DNA from: Actinomycetota bacterium
GTDB lineage: Bacteria; Actinomycetota; Acidimicrobiia; Acidimicrobiales; Iamiaceae
Direction of reading: 5' to 3'
Length of the DNA: 64,000 bases
Assembly: GCA_019639075.1 (NCBI GenBank)
Contig: JAHBSO010000012.1
Location: 1 to 64,000, forward strand
The translations under genes and the position numbers were made by a program. The notes beneath the pieces were generated by a model, which saw nothing but the letters and a program-made list of their open reading frames with translations, had not been told where the DNA came from and searched no databases. Below are positions 32,749-41,379 of this stretch, in pieces (within the stretch, counting starts at the first letter, position 1; every line of letters begins with the position of its first letter).

Positions 32749-33603
32749 ATGACGAGGGATGCGGCCGCCGACGTCGAACACCCGAAGCGCTTCGCGGGGC
32801 GACGGGCGTTGGTCACGGGGTCGAGTCGGGGGATCGGAGCCGCGGTTGCGCTCCGGCTGGCGGCCGAGGGCGCGGACGTGGCCCTCACCGCTCGCACCCG
32901 GGACACCCACGCCACCCTCGCTGGCGGTCTCGACGCCACCGCCGCACGGCTGGCCCCCTTCGGCGGCCGCGTCGGCGTCGTGGTGTGCGACATCACCGAC
33001 CCCGATGCCCGAGCCACGTTGGTCGACCAGGCGGCCGAGGCGCTCGGTGGACCGATCGAGGTCCTCGTCAACAACGCGGCCGCGGCGATCTACGGGCCGC
33101 CGTCGACCTTCCCGCTGCGCCGCCGCCACCTGACCTTCGAGGCCAACGTCCACGCGCCCCTCGACCTCGCGCAGGCCGCGCTGCCGGCGATGGTCGAGGC
33201 GGGCGAGGGGTGGATCGTCAACGTCAGCAGCGGCGCGGCGCGCACCCCGGAACCGGGCGAGACCCGGGGCAGCCTGGGGCCGGACATCGGCGTCTACGGC
33301 GCGTCGAAGGCGGCGCTCGACCGGATCACCGTCGCCCTCGCCGACGAGGTGCAGCCCCACGGGGTGCGGGTCAACGGCGTGCGGCCGGTGGCCGCGGTGC
33401 TGAGCGAGGGGGCCGACGCGCTGGTCGGCGACCGCCTCCGGCCCGACCAGGTCGAGTCGATGGAGCAGATGGTCGAGGCCGTCGTCGCACTGGCCTGCGC
33501 GCCCGCCGACCTCACCGGTGAGGTGCACGTCAGCCGGGCGCTGGTCGAGCGGCTCGGGCTCGACGTGCGGGCCCTCGACGGCGGCCCGCTCCCGACGCCC
33601 TAG
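32749..33603 (+). CDS. Short-chain dehydrogenase/reductase
   Basis: A 284-residue protein. ALVTGSSRGIGAAVALRLAA is the T-G-x-x-x-G-I-G nucleotide-binding motif, VLVNNAAAAIYG the N-N-A-G-like strand, IVNVSSGAAR the catalytic Ser, and YGASKAALDRITVAL the Y-x-x-x-K pair. Slightly long for a classical SDR because of an insert (EPGETRGSLGPDIG). Operator E covers its promoter. Its stop overlaps that of the convergent acyl-CoA ligase gene by 4 bases. Substrate unknown; likely a hydroxyacyl-CoA or sterol-type alcohol. Confidence 0.87.
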   Translation: MTRDAAADVEHPKRFAGRRALVTGSSRGIGAAVALRLAAEGADVALTARTRDTHATLAGGLDATAARLAPFGGRVGVVVCDITDPDARATLVDQAAEALGGPIEVLVNNAAAAIYGPPSTFPLRRRHLTFEANVHAPLDLAQAALPAMVEAGEGWIVNVSSGAARTPEPGETRGSLGPDIGVYGASKAALDRITVALADEVQPHGVRVNGVRPVAAVLSEGADALVGDRLRPDQVESMEQMVEAVVALACAPADLTGEVHVSRALVERLGLDVRALDGGPLPTP

Positions 33604-35264
33604 GCGTTCGGCTCCCCGGTGGCCGCCTCGGCGACCGACCGGGCCCAGCGGTAGTCGGCCTTGCCGGCGGGGGAGCGCTCGATGTGCTCGCGCACCAGGA
33701 CCGCCCGCGGCAGCTTGTAGCGGGCGACGTGGTTGCCCGCCTCCGCGATCAGCTCGTCGGCGGTGGCGTCGACGCCCTCGTGGAGCTGCACGATGGCGAC
33801 GACCTCCTGGCCCCAGCGGTCGCTGGGCCGGCCGACCACGACGACGTCGTCGACGGCGGGGTGGTGGAGGAGCGCCTGCTCGACCTCCTCGACGAACACC
33901 TTCTCGCCGCCGGAGTTGATGGTCTGCGAGTCGCGGCCGAGCAGCTCGATCGACCCGTCGGCGGTCCGGCGGGCGCGGTCGCCCGGGACCGAGAACCGCA
34001 CGCCGTCGATGGTCGGGAAGGTCGCGGCGGTCTTGGTGGCATCACCGAGGTACCCGAGGGGCACGTGGCCGCGCTGGGCGAGCCACCCGATCTCGGTCGT
34101 GTCGTCGGTCGGCACGATCGCGGTGAGGTCGGGCGTGACCACGGTGGTCTCGGGTCCGGGGGCGAACACGCCGGTCGAGGCCGCCCCCTTCATCGACGTG
34201 TGACCCATCTGGGCGCCGGTCTCCGACGATCCGACCGTGTCGACGATCAGCGCGTGGGGCACCTGTTCGAGGAAGCGCTCCTTGATGCCCGGGGACAGCG
34301 CGGCGCCCCCGTTGCCGAGCGCGAACAGGCCCGAGAGGTCGTAGCTGCCGCGCTCGAGCTCCTCGACGAGCGGTCGGGCCATGGCGTCGCCGACCACCTG
34401 GATGGTGGCCGCACCCTCGTGGGTGGCGGTGGCGAGGATCTCGGCCGCGTCGAAGCGGGTCGGGTCGGGGGCGAGCACGAGCGTGCCGCCGCCGTGCAGG
34501 GCGATGAAGGCGAACCACTGGGCGGCGCCGTGCATGAGCGGCGCGGCGGTGAGCATGACCATGCCGCCGTTGCGGGCCGCGTCGACGACGGCGTCGAGGT
34601 CGGGGAGGGGTTCCTGCGCGCCGAAGGGCCGGCCGCCCATCGCGCCGACGAAGATGTCGTGCTGGCGCCACAGCACCCCCTTCGGCATGCCGGTGGTGCC
34701 GCCCGTGTAGAGGATGTAGAGGTCGTCGGGGTCGCTCGCCTCCGGGGCCACGGCGGGGTCGTCCGGGTCGCCCTCGGCCAGCAGGTCGTCCCAGCGCACC
34801 GCGCCCGGGAGGAGGTCGGCGGCGGTCTCGTCGGGGACCTGCACGAGCAGGTCGATGCCGTCGACGTCGTCGAGCACCTCGGCCAGCGTGGCGGCGAAGC
34901 GGTCGTGGTAGACGACGACCCGGGCGCTGCTGTCGCGCAGCAGGTAGGCGAGCTCCTCGGCCACGTACCGGTAGTTGACGTTCAGTGGCGCGAGCCGCGC
35001 CTTGCTGGCGCCGAGCATCCCGACGATGTACTCGGGGCCGTTGTGCAGGTACAGCGCGAGGTGGTCCTGGCCCGACTCGTGTCCGGCGAGCGCGCCACGC
35101 TCGGTCCGGATGCCGAAGCCCCTGCGGTGGAGTGCCGATGCCAGCCGGCGGCTCTCGGCCGCGAGCTCGTCGTGGCGGTACCGCCGGTCGCCGTGCACGA
35201 GCGCGATCCGGTCGGGGACGGCGGCGGCGACCGCGTCGTTGACCTGCCCGAGGGTGAACTCCAC
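33600..35264 (-). CDS. AMP-forming acyl-CoA synthetase
   Basis: A 554-residue protein, GTG at 35264. YILYTGGTTGMPKGVLW is the P-loop (A3 motif), TVGSSETGAQMGH the A5 region, VPGDRARRTADGSIELLGRD the A7-A8 hinge, and ERSPAGKADYRWA the C-terminal catalytic Lys. The sequence follows the FadD group used for steroid side chains or long fatty acids in actinobacteria. Operator F lies 46 bases upstream of its start. It activates the acid substrate of the catabolic regulon. Confidence 0.9.
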   Translation of the reverse strand: MEFTLGQVNDAVAAAVPDRIALVHGDRRYRHDELAAESRRLASALHRRGFGIRTERGALAGHESGQDHLALYLHNGPEYIVGMLGASKARLAPLNVNYRYVAEELAYLLRDSSARVVVYHDRFAATLAEVLDDVDGIDLLVQVPDETAADLLPGAVRWDDLLAEGDPDDPAVAPEASDPDDLYILYTGGTTGMPKGVLWRQHDIFVGAMGGRPFGAQEPLPDLDAVVDAARNGGMVMLTAAPLMHGAAQWFAFIALHGGGTLVLAPDPTRFDAAEILATATHEGAATIQVVGDAMARPLVEELERGSYDLSGLFALGNGGAALSPGIKERFLEQVPHALIVDTVGSSETGAQMGHTSMKGAASTGVFAPGPETTVVTPDLTAIVPTDDTTEIGWLAQRGHVPLGYLGDATKTAATFPTIDGVRFSVPGDRARRTADGSIELLGRDSQTINSGGEKVFVEEVEQALLHHPAVDDVVVVGRPSDRWGQEVVAIVQLHEGVDATADELIAEAGNHVARYKLPRAVLVREHIERSPAGKADYRWARSVAEAATGEPNA

Positions 35265-35309
35265 GTCTGCTCCGCTCTCTTTCGTCCGTAACCCGTGCCC
35301 GAGGACAAT

Positions 35310-35326
35310 AGTTGATTCAATCAACC
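35310..35326. promoter_or_regulatory. Regulon operator site F
   Basis: AGTTGATTCAATCAACC, upstream of the acyl-CoA synthetase gene on the minus strand and 56 bases before the antitoxin gene on the plus strand. Confidence 0.7.
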
Positions 35327-35358
35327 ACTGCCCTCGGGATGGGCGAGGCGACGGCGAT

Positions 35359-35386
35359 GTCATACGCGGTAGCCTGTTCGTATGAC
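35359..35386. promoter_or_regulatory. Operator of the RHH/MazF toxin-antitoxin pair
   Basis: GTCATACG (35359-35366) and CGTATGAC (35379-35386) are perfect inverted arms with a 12-base spacer. The second arm contains the ATG at 35382. TAGCCT at 35370-35375, between the arms, is 6 bases before the ATG, so transcription is leaderless and would be blocked by an antitoxin dimer. Confidence 0.65.
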
Positions 35387-35636
35387 AACGCTGAGCGTCC
35401 GGGTCGACGACGAGCAGGCCGAGCATCTGCGCAGGTGGGCCGAGCGGCTGGACGTGGATCGTTCGCACCTCGTGCGCGAGGCGTTGCGGCGCCACCTCGA
35501 CCGCCTGGCGGCCGAGGAGGAGGCCCGGGGTTGGGTCGACGATCCGGACCACGACGCCGCGGTCGCGGCGTTGGCCTCGGCAGCGGACTGGGGTCCGGCG
35601 GACGATTGGTCGGACTGGCACGAGCAGGACGGCTGA
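35382..35636 (+). CDS. Ribbon-helix-helix antitoxin
   Basis: An 84-residue protein. TTLSVRVDDEQAEHLRRWAE and SHLVREALRRHLDRL form the ribbon-helix-helix (residues 2-44), and the acidic C-terminus (DDWSDWHEQDG) is the toxin-binding tail. It should bind the palindrome around its own start codon. The toxin GTG begins 2 bases after its stop codon. Confidence 0.85.
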   Translation: MTTLSVRVDDEQAEHLRRWAERLDVDRSHLVREALRRHLDRLAAEEEARGWVDDPDHDAAVAALASAADWGPADDWSDWHEQDG

Positions 35637-35637
35637 G

Positions 35638-35952
35638 GTGCAGCGCGGCGAGATCTGGTTCGCGGCAGTGCCCGGAGGTGGTGGCGACCGGCCCGTGCTG
35701 GTCCTCACCCGTGACCCGGTGGCCGACCGCATCGGCTCGGTCGTCGTCGCGGGGCTCACCCGCACCGAGCGGGGGCTGGTGTCGGAGCTGGCCCTGGACC
35801 CGGGTGAGGACGGTGTGCCCTCGCCGTGCGTGGTCAGCTTCGACAACCTCCACACGTTGCCGAGGGCGGCGTTCCGCCGTCCCGTGACCACGTTGTCACC
35901 CGGTCGGATGGCGCAGGCGTGTCGCACGCTCGCCGCGGCGACGGGGTGTTGA
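35638..35952 (+). CDS. MazF/PemK-type endoribonuclease toxin
   Basis: A 104-residue protein. MQRGEIWFAAVPGGGGDRPV is the MazF start, with the R-P-V-L-V strand and DRIGSVVVAGLTRTERGLVS carrying the usual basic and Thr residues near the catalytic loop, and VVSFDNLHTLPRAAFRRPV closing the fold. The family cuts RNA at short motifs. It is complete and paired with an RHH antitoxin. It is inserted between two lipid-metabolism genes and is probably independent of them. Confidence 0.87.
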   Translation: MQRGEIWFAAVPGGGGDRPVLVLTRDPVADRIGSVVVAGLTRTERGLVSELALDPGEDGVPSPCVVSFDNLHTLPRAAFRRPVTTLSPGRMAQACRTLAAATGC

Positions 35953-35965
35953 GGAGCGGCCCGTC

Positions 35966-36715
35966 TCAGGTGGTGACCGAGCCGCCGTTGATCTCGATCG
36001 TCTGGCCGGTCACCCAGCCGGCCTCGTCCGACGCCAACCACACGCACGCCGCGGCGATGTCGGCGGGGGTGCCCGTGCGTCGCATGGGGATCGACCGGGC
36101 CAGCGACTCGGTGATGGTCGGGTCGGGCAGCTCCATCAGGCCGATGGCCAGCGTGTTGGCGGTGACGCCGAAGCGGGCCACCTCGAGCGCCAGGGTGCGG
36201 GTGAAGGCGATCCCGCCGCCCTTGCCCGCGCTGTAGGGCGAGACACCGATCGACACGCCCGCGGTCCCGGCACCCGACGAGATGGTGATCACCCGGCCCC
36301 GACCGCGCTCGCACATGCCGTCGACCACGGCCTTGGCGCAGTGCATGACGCCGTACAGGTTCACCCGGATCGGGCCGTCCCACGACGCCGGGTCGAGGTC
36401 GCGGAACGACCCCACCGGCATGCCGGCCGCCCCGCCGTTACCGGCGTTGTTGACGAGGACGTCGACCGGCCCGACCTCCGCCTCGGCGGCCCGCACGCCG
36501 GCGACCACGGCGTCCAGGTCGGTGACGTCGAACGACGCGGTGATCGCGGTGCGGCCGGCGTCGGTCAGCGAGCGGACCGTCTCCACGGCCCGCTCCGGGA
36601 CCACGTCGTTGACGATCACCGTCGCGCCCTGTTCGGCGAGCGCGGCGGCGATCCCGGCCCCGACGCCCTGTCCGGCGCCGGTCACCAGCGCGACGCGGTC
36701 GGTGAGGTCGAACAT
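35966..36715 (-). CDS. Short-chain dehydrogenase/reductase
   Basis: A 249-residue classical SDR. VALVTGAGQGVGAGIAAALA (cofactor loop), DVLVNNAGNGGAAG, VITISSGAGTAG (catalytic Ser) and YSAGKGGGIAFTRT (Tyr and Lys), then GWVTGQTIEINGGS. The dehydrogenase gene upstream ends 2 bases before this start codon, so the two are co-transcribed. A role as 3-hydroxyacyl-CoA or keto-reductase is likely, but substrate cannot be read from sequence. Confidence 0.88.
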   Translation of the reverse strand: MFDLTDRVALVTGAGQGVGAGIAAALAEQGATVIVNDVVPERAVETVRSLTDAGRTAITASFDVTDLDAVVAGVRAAEAEVGPVDVLVNNAGNGGAAGMPVGSFRDLDPASWDGPIRVNLYGVMHCAKAVVDGMCERGRGRVITISSGAGTAGVSIGVSPYSAGKGGGIAFTRTLALEVARFGVTANTLAIGLMELPDPTITESLARSIPMRRTGTPADIAAACVWLASDEAGWVTGQTIEINGGSVTT

Positions 36716-36717
36716 CG

Positions 36718-37890
36718 TCAGCTCCCGGCCGGTCGATCGGTGACGGCCCGGGGGATGTCCTTCCACGGCCGGTCCTTCGGGCCCAGGTCCTCCCGGGGGA
36801 GGCCGAGGACCCGCTCGGCGAGGATGTTGCGCATCACCTCGGAGGTGCCGCCCTCGATGGTCGTGGCCCGGGAGCGGAGGAACGCCACCTGCGGGCCGCG
36901 GGTCCACGGGGAGCCCTCGGTCGAGGTCGGGACGAGCTGGCCCTCCGGGCCGAGGAGGTCGACGGTGAGCTCGAAGACCCGTTGCGCGTGCTCGGCACCG
37001 AGCAGCTTGACGATCGACCCCGCCGGGCCGGGTTGGCCGGCGCGGGCCGACACGAAGCGGACCAGCTCGGCCTCGATCCACGTGCGCACGACGCGGTCGC
37101 GGCGGACCGCGTCGCCGGCGTGGTGCTCCCGATACGCCGCGATGGCGCCGTCGATCGGACCGCCGCCGCTCGAAGCGAACGCGTCACCGATCGAGGCCCG
37201 CTCGTTCATGAGCGTGGTGAAGGCGACGTGCCAGCCCTGGCCCTCGGGGCCGAGCACCGCGTCGGCGGGGAGCCGGGCGCCGTCGAAGAAGACTTCGTTG
37301 AACTCGGCGTCGCCGGTCATCTGGCGCAGCGGGCGGACCTCGATCCCCGGGGTCCGCAGGTCGACGAGGAACGCGGTGATGCCCTTGTTCTTGGGGGCAT
37401 CGACGTCGGTGCGGGCCAGCAGGAGCCCGTAGCGGGCCCGGTCGGCCATGGAGGTCCAGACCTTCTGGCCGTCGACCACCCACTCGTCGCGGTCGCGCAC
37501 GGCCCGGGTGGCGAGGCCGGCGAGGTCGGATCCGGCGCCCGGTTCGGAGAAGAGCTGGCACCACAGGTCCTCGCCGGTCCACAGCCGTCGGAGGTGCCGA
37601 CGCTGGGCCTCGGTGCCGTGGTGGGCGATCGTCGGGCCGACCATGCCGATGCCGATCGGGTTGGTGGGGAAGGGGTCGGGTGCGCCGGCCTCGCGCAGTC
37701 GGCGGGCCACGGTGCGCTGCATCTCGGGCTCGGCGTCGGAGCCGCCGCAGTCGGGCGGGTAGTGGACCCAGGCCAGGCCGGCGTCGAACCGGGCCCGGAG
37801 GAACTCGACGGGATCGGTGGCGGCGGGCGGGTGGTCGCGGAGGAGGGCTTCGAGTCGCTCCTCGATGGTCGGGCTGCAGGTCGCGGTCAT
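36718..37890 (-). CDS. Acyl-CoA dehydrogenase family protein
   Basis: A 390-residue FAD enzyme: LWCQLFSEPGAGSDLAGLAT, WVVDGQKVWTSMADR, EFNEVFFDGARLP, and TTIEGGTSEVMRNILAERVL. The Y-E-G-T catalytic Glu is replaced by Gly; Glu230 in LMNERASIGDAF fits the isovaleryl-CoA-dehydrogenase-type position. Such pairs of FadE subunits often act as heterotetramers in sterol catabolism. Its promoter region carries the TGTAACAACGTTACA palindrome. Confidence 0.88.
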   Translation of the reverse strand: MTATCSPTIEERLEALLRDHPPAATDPVEFLRARFDAGLAWVHYPPDCGGSDAEPEMQRTVARRLREAGAPDPFPTNPIGIGMVGPTIAHHGTEAQRRHLRRLWTGEDLWCQLFSEPGAGSDLAGLATRAVRDRDEWVVDGQKVWTSMADRARYGLLLARTDVDAPKNKGITAFLVDLRTPGIEVRPLRQMTGDAEFNEVFFDGARLPADAVLGPEGQGWHVAFTTLMNERASIGDAFASSGGGPIDGAIAAYREHHAGDAVRRDRVVRTWIEAELVRFVSARAGQPGPAGSIVKLLGAEHAQRVFELTVDLLGPEGQLVPTSTEGSPWTRGPQVAFLRSRATTIEGGTSEVMRNILAERVLGLPREDLGPKDRPWKDIPRAVTDRPAGS

Positions 37891-37915
37891 CGTCGGCCGT
37901 TCGCTGGGATCGTCA

Positions 37916-37930
37916 TGTAACAACGTTACA
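37916..37930. promoter_or_regulatory. TGTAACAACGTTACA operator, upstream of the dehydrogenase
   Basis: A perfect inverted repeat TGTAAC-AAC-GTTACA, 26 bases before the minus-strand ATG at 37890. A related copy is at 37993-38007. The form is typical of TetR or FadR-type sites; it differs from the seven-site operator. Confidence 0.65.
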
Positions 37931-37992
37931 GCGCGCTCGTGTCGCCTGTCACGCTCGGGTCCGCGCTTGCGTCCGCCGTCGGGGCGTCGCAA

Positions 37993-38007
37993 TATAACAG
38001 TGTTACA
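37993..38007. promoter_or_regulatory. TATAACAGTGTTACA operator, upstream of the amidohydrolase
   Basis: TATAAC-AGT-GTTACA, one arm base different from the 37916 copy. It lies 25 bases before the amidohydrolase GTG, so the two copies flank the divergent promoters. Confidence 0.65.
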
Positions 38008-38031
38008 TCGACTCCAGGGGAGCTGAGATCC

Positions 38032-39216
38032 GTGGCGATCATCGACGTCGACGCCCACTTCGAACCGGCCGCGGACTGGCTCGACGACTTCCCCGGGTTG
38101 GCGGACCGGCTGCCCGAGTGGTTGCCCGAGTCCGACCCCCGCATCCCCCGGGGCGTGAACACGCCCGAGGCGTTCGCGTTCTTCATGAGCGACGACCTGC
38201 TCCGGGGCGCGCCCGCCGCGCAGCGGATGCCGATCGCGGAGCTCCTCACGCCGCACATGCACCGGATCTACGACCCCGAGGCCCACGCCGGCTACGAGGG
38301 CGCGTCGATGGCCGCCGAGATGACCGACGTGACCCAGCGGATCGCCTGGATGGATGCGCAGGGCATCGACAAGCAGAACGTCATCAGCGGCACCGGCTAC
38401 ACGCTGGCCCGGGTGATCGAGGACCCGATCCTGGCCCGGGACGTCGTGGGGTCGCTCAACACCTGGATGGCCGACGCGGCCGGCGAGCACGCCGACCGCC
38501 TGATGCCGGTGACGACCCTGCGCTTCGACGACCTCGACTGGGCCGTCGCCGAGATGGCGCGGATGCGCGAGCGGGGGAGTCGCATGTTCGTCATCTCGTC
38601 CGAGCCGGTGAACGGCCTCCCGCCGACGGCACCCGAGTTCGACCAGGTCTGGTCGGCGGCGACCGATCTCGGCATGGTCGCCCTCCTCCACATCGGCATG
38701 GCGCCGGCGATGATCCACCCGGGTTGGGCCAACACGACCAACCCCCGGCTCGTCCGGGTCCTGTCGGTCACCCAGCCCGCGCAGTCGGCCAGCGTGCTCC
38801 TCCACGCCATGATCCTGGAGGGGGTGTTCGAGCGACACCCGAACCTGACCCTGCTCCTATCGGAGCTCGGGATCGACTGGTTCACCAACTCGGTCGACAC
38901 GATCGACCTCCTGGCCATGCCCGGCGTGAGCCCGCTCGTGGTCGGCGACTACGACCTCCCGCTCACCCCGAAGGAGTACGTGCGCCGCAACGTCCGCATC
39001 TCGCCGCTGCCCGCGCCGCACCAGTCACCGGTCGACCTGTTGGCCGCCCTGCCCGAGTGCGCGGTGTTCTCGTCGGACTACCCCCACCACGAGGGCAACC
39101 CCGACCCGGCGGGCCACTACGAGCGGCTGCTGCGCGACGTCGACGACTCGGTGCGCGAGGGCTTCCTGCACGGCAACATCGAGGCGTCGTTCGCCCTGAC
39201 CGGAGATCCCCTGTGA
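38032..39216 (+). CDS. Amidohydrolase family protein (ACMSD/LigI-like, amidohydro_2)
   Basis: A 394-residue protein from the GTG at 38032, with a GGGGAG box before it. AIIDVDAHFEP gives the first metal-binding D-x-H strand, LLHIGMAPAMIH a second His strand, LLLSELGIDWF a further conserved strand, and AVFSSDYPHHEG the terminal Asp. This is the amidohydrolase-2 family, which includes decarboxylases and ring or ester hydrolases. Its link with enoyl-CoA hydratase suggests decarboxylation or hydrolysis of a catabolic intermediate. TTACA-type operator in front. Confidence 0.85.
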   Translation: MAIIDVDAHFEPAADWLDDFPGLADRLPEWLPESDPRIPRGVNTPEAFAFFMSDDLLRGAPAAQRMPIAELLTPHMHRIYDPEAHAGYEGASMAAEMTDVTQRIAWMDAQGIDKQNVISGTGYTLARVIEDPILARDVVGSLNTWMADAAGEHADRLMPVTTLRFDDLDWAVAEMARMRERGSRMFVISSEPVNGLPPTAPEFDQVWSAATDLGMVALLHIGMAPAMIHPGWANTTNPRLVRVLSVTQPAQSASVLLHAMILEGVFERHPNLTLLLSELGIDWFTNSVDTIDLLAMPGVSPLVVGDYDLPLTPKEYVRRNVRISPLPAPHQSPVDLLAALPECAVFSSDYPHHEGNPDPAGHYERLLRDVDDSVREGFLHGNIEASFALTGDPL

Positions 39217-40040
39217 CCGAAGCCGCCACCGAAGCCGACGCCCCGCTGGTCCTCGTCGACCGACCCCGACCCGAGATCGCGGTCGTCACCCTCAACCGGC
39301 CCGACCGGATGAACGCGATCTCGTTCGCCCTCGTGGACGAGTTGCACGCCGCGCTCGACGACATCGGACGGGACAACACCTGCCGGGTGGTCGTCCTCAC
39401 CGGGGCCGGGCGGGGGTTCTGCTCCGGGCTCGACCTGGCCCAGATCGAGGGGTCGTCCACCTCGGAGGGCACCACCGGGCCGCGGGCCGGGATGCTGTCG
39501 CAGGCCCACATCGCCGAGCTGCCCCTGAAGCTGCGCCGCCTCCAGCAGCCGGTCATCGCCGCGGTGAACGGTGCGGCCTACGGCGGCGGGTTCGCGCTCG
39601 CGCTGGCGTGCGACATCCGGGTCGCGTCGAGCTCGGCCACGTTCTGCAGCCAGTTCATCAAGGTCGGCATCGGCGGGTGCGACATCGGCATCAGCTACAC
39701 GCTGCCCCGGATCGTCGGTGCCGGACGGGCCTTCGACCTGTTGTTGACGGCCCGCAAGATCGACGCGGTCGAGGCGCAGGGCATGGGCGTCGTGAGCGAG
39801 GTGGTCGACGACGCCGTCGTCCGGGCGCTGGAGCTCGCGGAGGTGATCTGCGACTACAGCCCGTTCGGGGTCGTGATGACGAAGGAGGTGATGTGGTCGA
39901 ACCTCGACGCGTCGAGCTTCGAGGCCGCGATCCACCTCGAGAACCGGACGCAGATCCTGGCCAGCACCGGCGGCGAGGTCATGGAGGCCGCGACGGCGTT
40001 CATGGAGAAGCGCAAGCCCGACTGGTCCCGGGTTCAGTAG
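39213..40040 (+). CDS. Enoyl-CoA hydratase/isomerase family protein
   Basis: A 275-residue crotonase-fold protein. VVVLTGAGRGFCSGLDLAQI and PVIAAVNGAAYGGGFALALA are the oxyanion-hole segments; KVGIGGCDIGISYTLPRIVG carries the region of the second catalytic acid, where Asp (CDIG) stands in place of the usual Glu. GTG overlaps the amidohydrolase stop (GTGA). It should hydrate or isomerise an enoyl-CoA in the same pathway. Its end overlaps that of the convergent SDR. Confidence 0.88.
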   Translation: MTEAATEADAPLVLVDRPRPEIAVVTLNRPDRMNAISFALVDELHAALDDIGRDNTCRVVVLTGAGRGFCSGLDLAQIEGSSTSEGTTGPRAGMLSQAHIAELPLKLRRLQQPVIAAVNGAAYGGGFALALACDIRVASSSATFCSQFIKVGIGGCDIGISYTLPRIVGAGRAFDLLLTARKIDAVEAQGMGVVSEVVDDAVVRALELAEVICDYSPFGVVMTKEVMWSNLDASSFEAAIHLENRTQILASTGGEVMEAATAFMEKRKPDWSRVQ

Positions 40041-40804
40041 GGGTGCATCCCGCCGTCGGCCACCAGCACCTGGCCGGTCATGAAGCTGCCGGCGTCGGAC
40101 GCGAGGAGCAGGGCCGGCCCGACCATCTCGTCGGGTGACCCCATGCGCTTGAGCAGCATGATGTCCTCCATCACCTTCTGCATCTCGGGGGTGTTGGCCC
40201 CGACCATGTCGGTGGCGATGGTGCCCGGGGCGAGGGCGTTGACCCGGATGCCGTGGGGCGCCAGCTCGGCGGCGGCGGAGCGGGTTGCGGCGAGGAGCCC
40301 GGCCTTGCCGATGCCGTACATCGACACGAACGACGAGAACATGTACGCCGCGCCGGAGATCACGTTGACGACCGCGGCGTGCTCGCTCTGCTTCAGGTGG
40401 GGGATGGCGGCCTGCGTGAGGAACACGGGGCCGCGCAGGTTGACGGCCAGCGACTTCTCCCAGGCGTCGACGGTGTACTCGCCGACCGGTTGGGTGAGGG
40501 CGTTCGCCGCGTTGTTCACGACGACGTCGAGGCCGCCGAACGCCTCGACGGTCGCGTCGACCAGCGCTTGCAGCGCCTCGACGTCGCCCATGTGGGTCGG
40601 CACGCCGATCGCCTCCGCGCCCATCGATCGGAGGTGCGCCGCGGTCTCCTCGCAGGCCTCCGGCTTGCGGCTGGCCACCGCGACCTTCGCGCCCGAGGCG
40701 GCGAAGCCCTCGGCGATCGCTCGGCCGATGCCGCGGGTGCCGCCGGTGACGATCACCGATCGGCCGGTCATGTCGAACAGGGATCGAAGCTTGTCAGCGT
40801 CCAC
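40034..40804 (-). CDS. Short-chain dehydrogenase/reductase
   Basis: A 256-residue classical SDR: SVIVTGGTRGIGRAIAEGFA, DVVVNNAANALTQ (N-N-A-A), NVISGAAYMFSSFVSMYGIG carrying the Ser and the Tyr of Y-G-I-G-K, and TGQVLVADGGM. GTG at 40804 was chosen because the TTG at 40822 lies inside operator G, which ends 3 bases before the start codon. Steric blocking of initiation is therefore likely. Confidence 0.87.
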   Translation of the reverse strand: MDADKLRSLFDMTGRSVIVTGGTRGIGRAIAEGFAASGAKVAVASRKPEACEETAAHLRSMGAEAIGVPTHMGDVEALQALVDATVEAFGGLDVVVNNAANALTQPVGEYTVDAWEKSLAVNLRGPVFLTQAAIPHLKQSEHAAVVNVISGAAYMFSSFVSMYGIGKAGLLAATRSAAAELAPHGIRVNALAPGTIATDMVGANTPEMQKVMEDIMLLKRMGSPDEMVGPALLLASDAGSFMTGQVLVADGGMHPY

Positions 40805-40807
40805 GAT

Positions 40808-40824
40808 TGTTGATTGAATCAAGT
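40808..40824. promoter_or_regulatory. Regulon operator site G
   Basis: TGTTGATTGAATCAAGT. It sits between the divergent SDR (start 40804) and SnoaL-like (start 40870) genes. Confidence 0.65.
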
Positions 40825-40869
40825 AACGACGCGGCCGTCAACCGCGCCCGAGCGAACAGGGGAACCCGA

Positions 40870-41370
40870 GTGAACTACCACGTCGACGCCACCGATGACG
40901 AGGTCGAGGCCGCGGTGACCCGCTACCTCGCGTTGCGCACGAGCATCGAGGAGGAGGGCGGCGACTGGGGCGCCCTGGCCGACTGCTTCACCGAGGACGC
41001 CGTGTGGTGCGACGTCGCCTGGGGGCGGGTCGAGGGCCGCGAGAACATCGCCGCCTTCCTGCGCGAGGCCATGGTCGGGGTCGACACGCAGAACCCGATC
41101 GACTTCTGGGCGGCCGACGGCCCGCGCGTCATGGTCAAGTGGCGCCAGATCTTCCCGGGCGCGACCAAGGCCGACGGCCGGCCCTACGAGCAGTCGGCGG
41201 TGACCACCCTGATCTACGCCGGCGACGGTCTCTTCAGCTACGAGGAGGACCTCATGAACATGGCCCACTGCGTGGAGGACATCACCGCGTCGGGCTGGAT
41301 GCCCGGGGACGGCTTCAACATGCCGCCGGCCAGCCCCGACCGCGACTTCGACCCCGCCCCGCGCCCGTAG
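40870..41370 (+). CDS. SnoaL/NTF2-like protein
   Basis: A 166-residue alpha-beta cone-fold protein. VTRYLALRTSIEEEGGDWGA, LADCFTEDAVWCDVAWGRVE, GRENIAAFLREAMVGV and MVKWRQIFPG are typical of the SnoaL-like family, which includes small isomerases and hydratases. GTG at 40870. It is divergent from the SDR and shares operator G. Substrate unknown; may act on a steroid or polyketide-like compound. Confidence 0.8.
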   Translation: MNYHVDATDDEVEAAVTRYLALRTSIEEEGGDWGALADCFTEDAVWCDVAWGRVEGRENIAAFLREAMVGVDTQNPIDFWAADGPRVMVKWRQIFPGATKADGRPYEQSAVTTLIYAGDGLFSYEEDLMNMAHCVEDITASGWMPGDGFNMPPASPDRDFDPAPRP

Positions 41371-41379
41371 GTCGACGCC

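Noticed and set aside
37939..38031. Upstream extension of the amidohydrolase
   Set aside because: The extra codons cross the TATAACAGTGTTACA operator; the GTG at 38032 has a ribosome site and begins at the conserved metal-binding strand.
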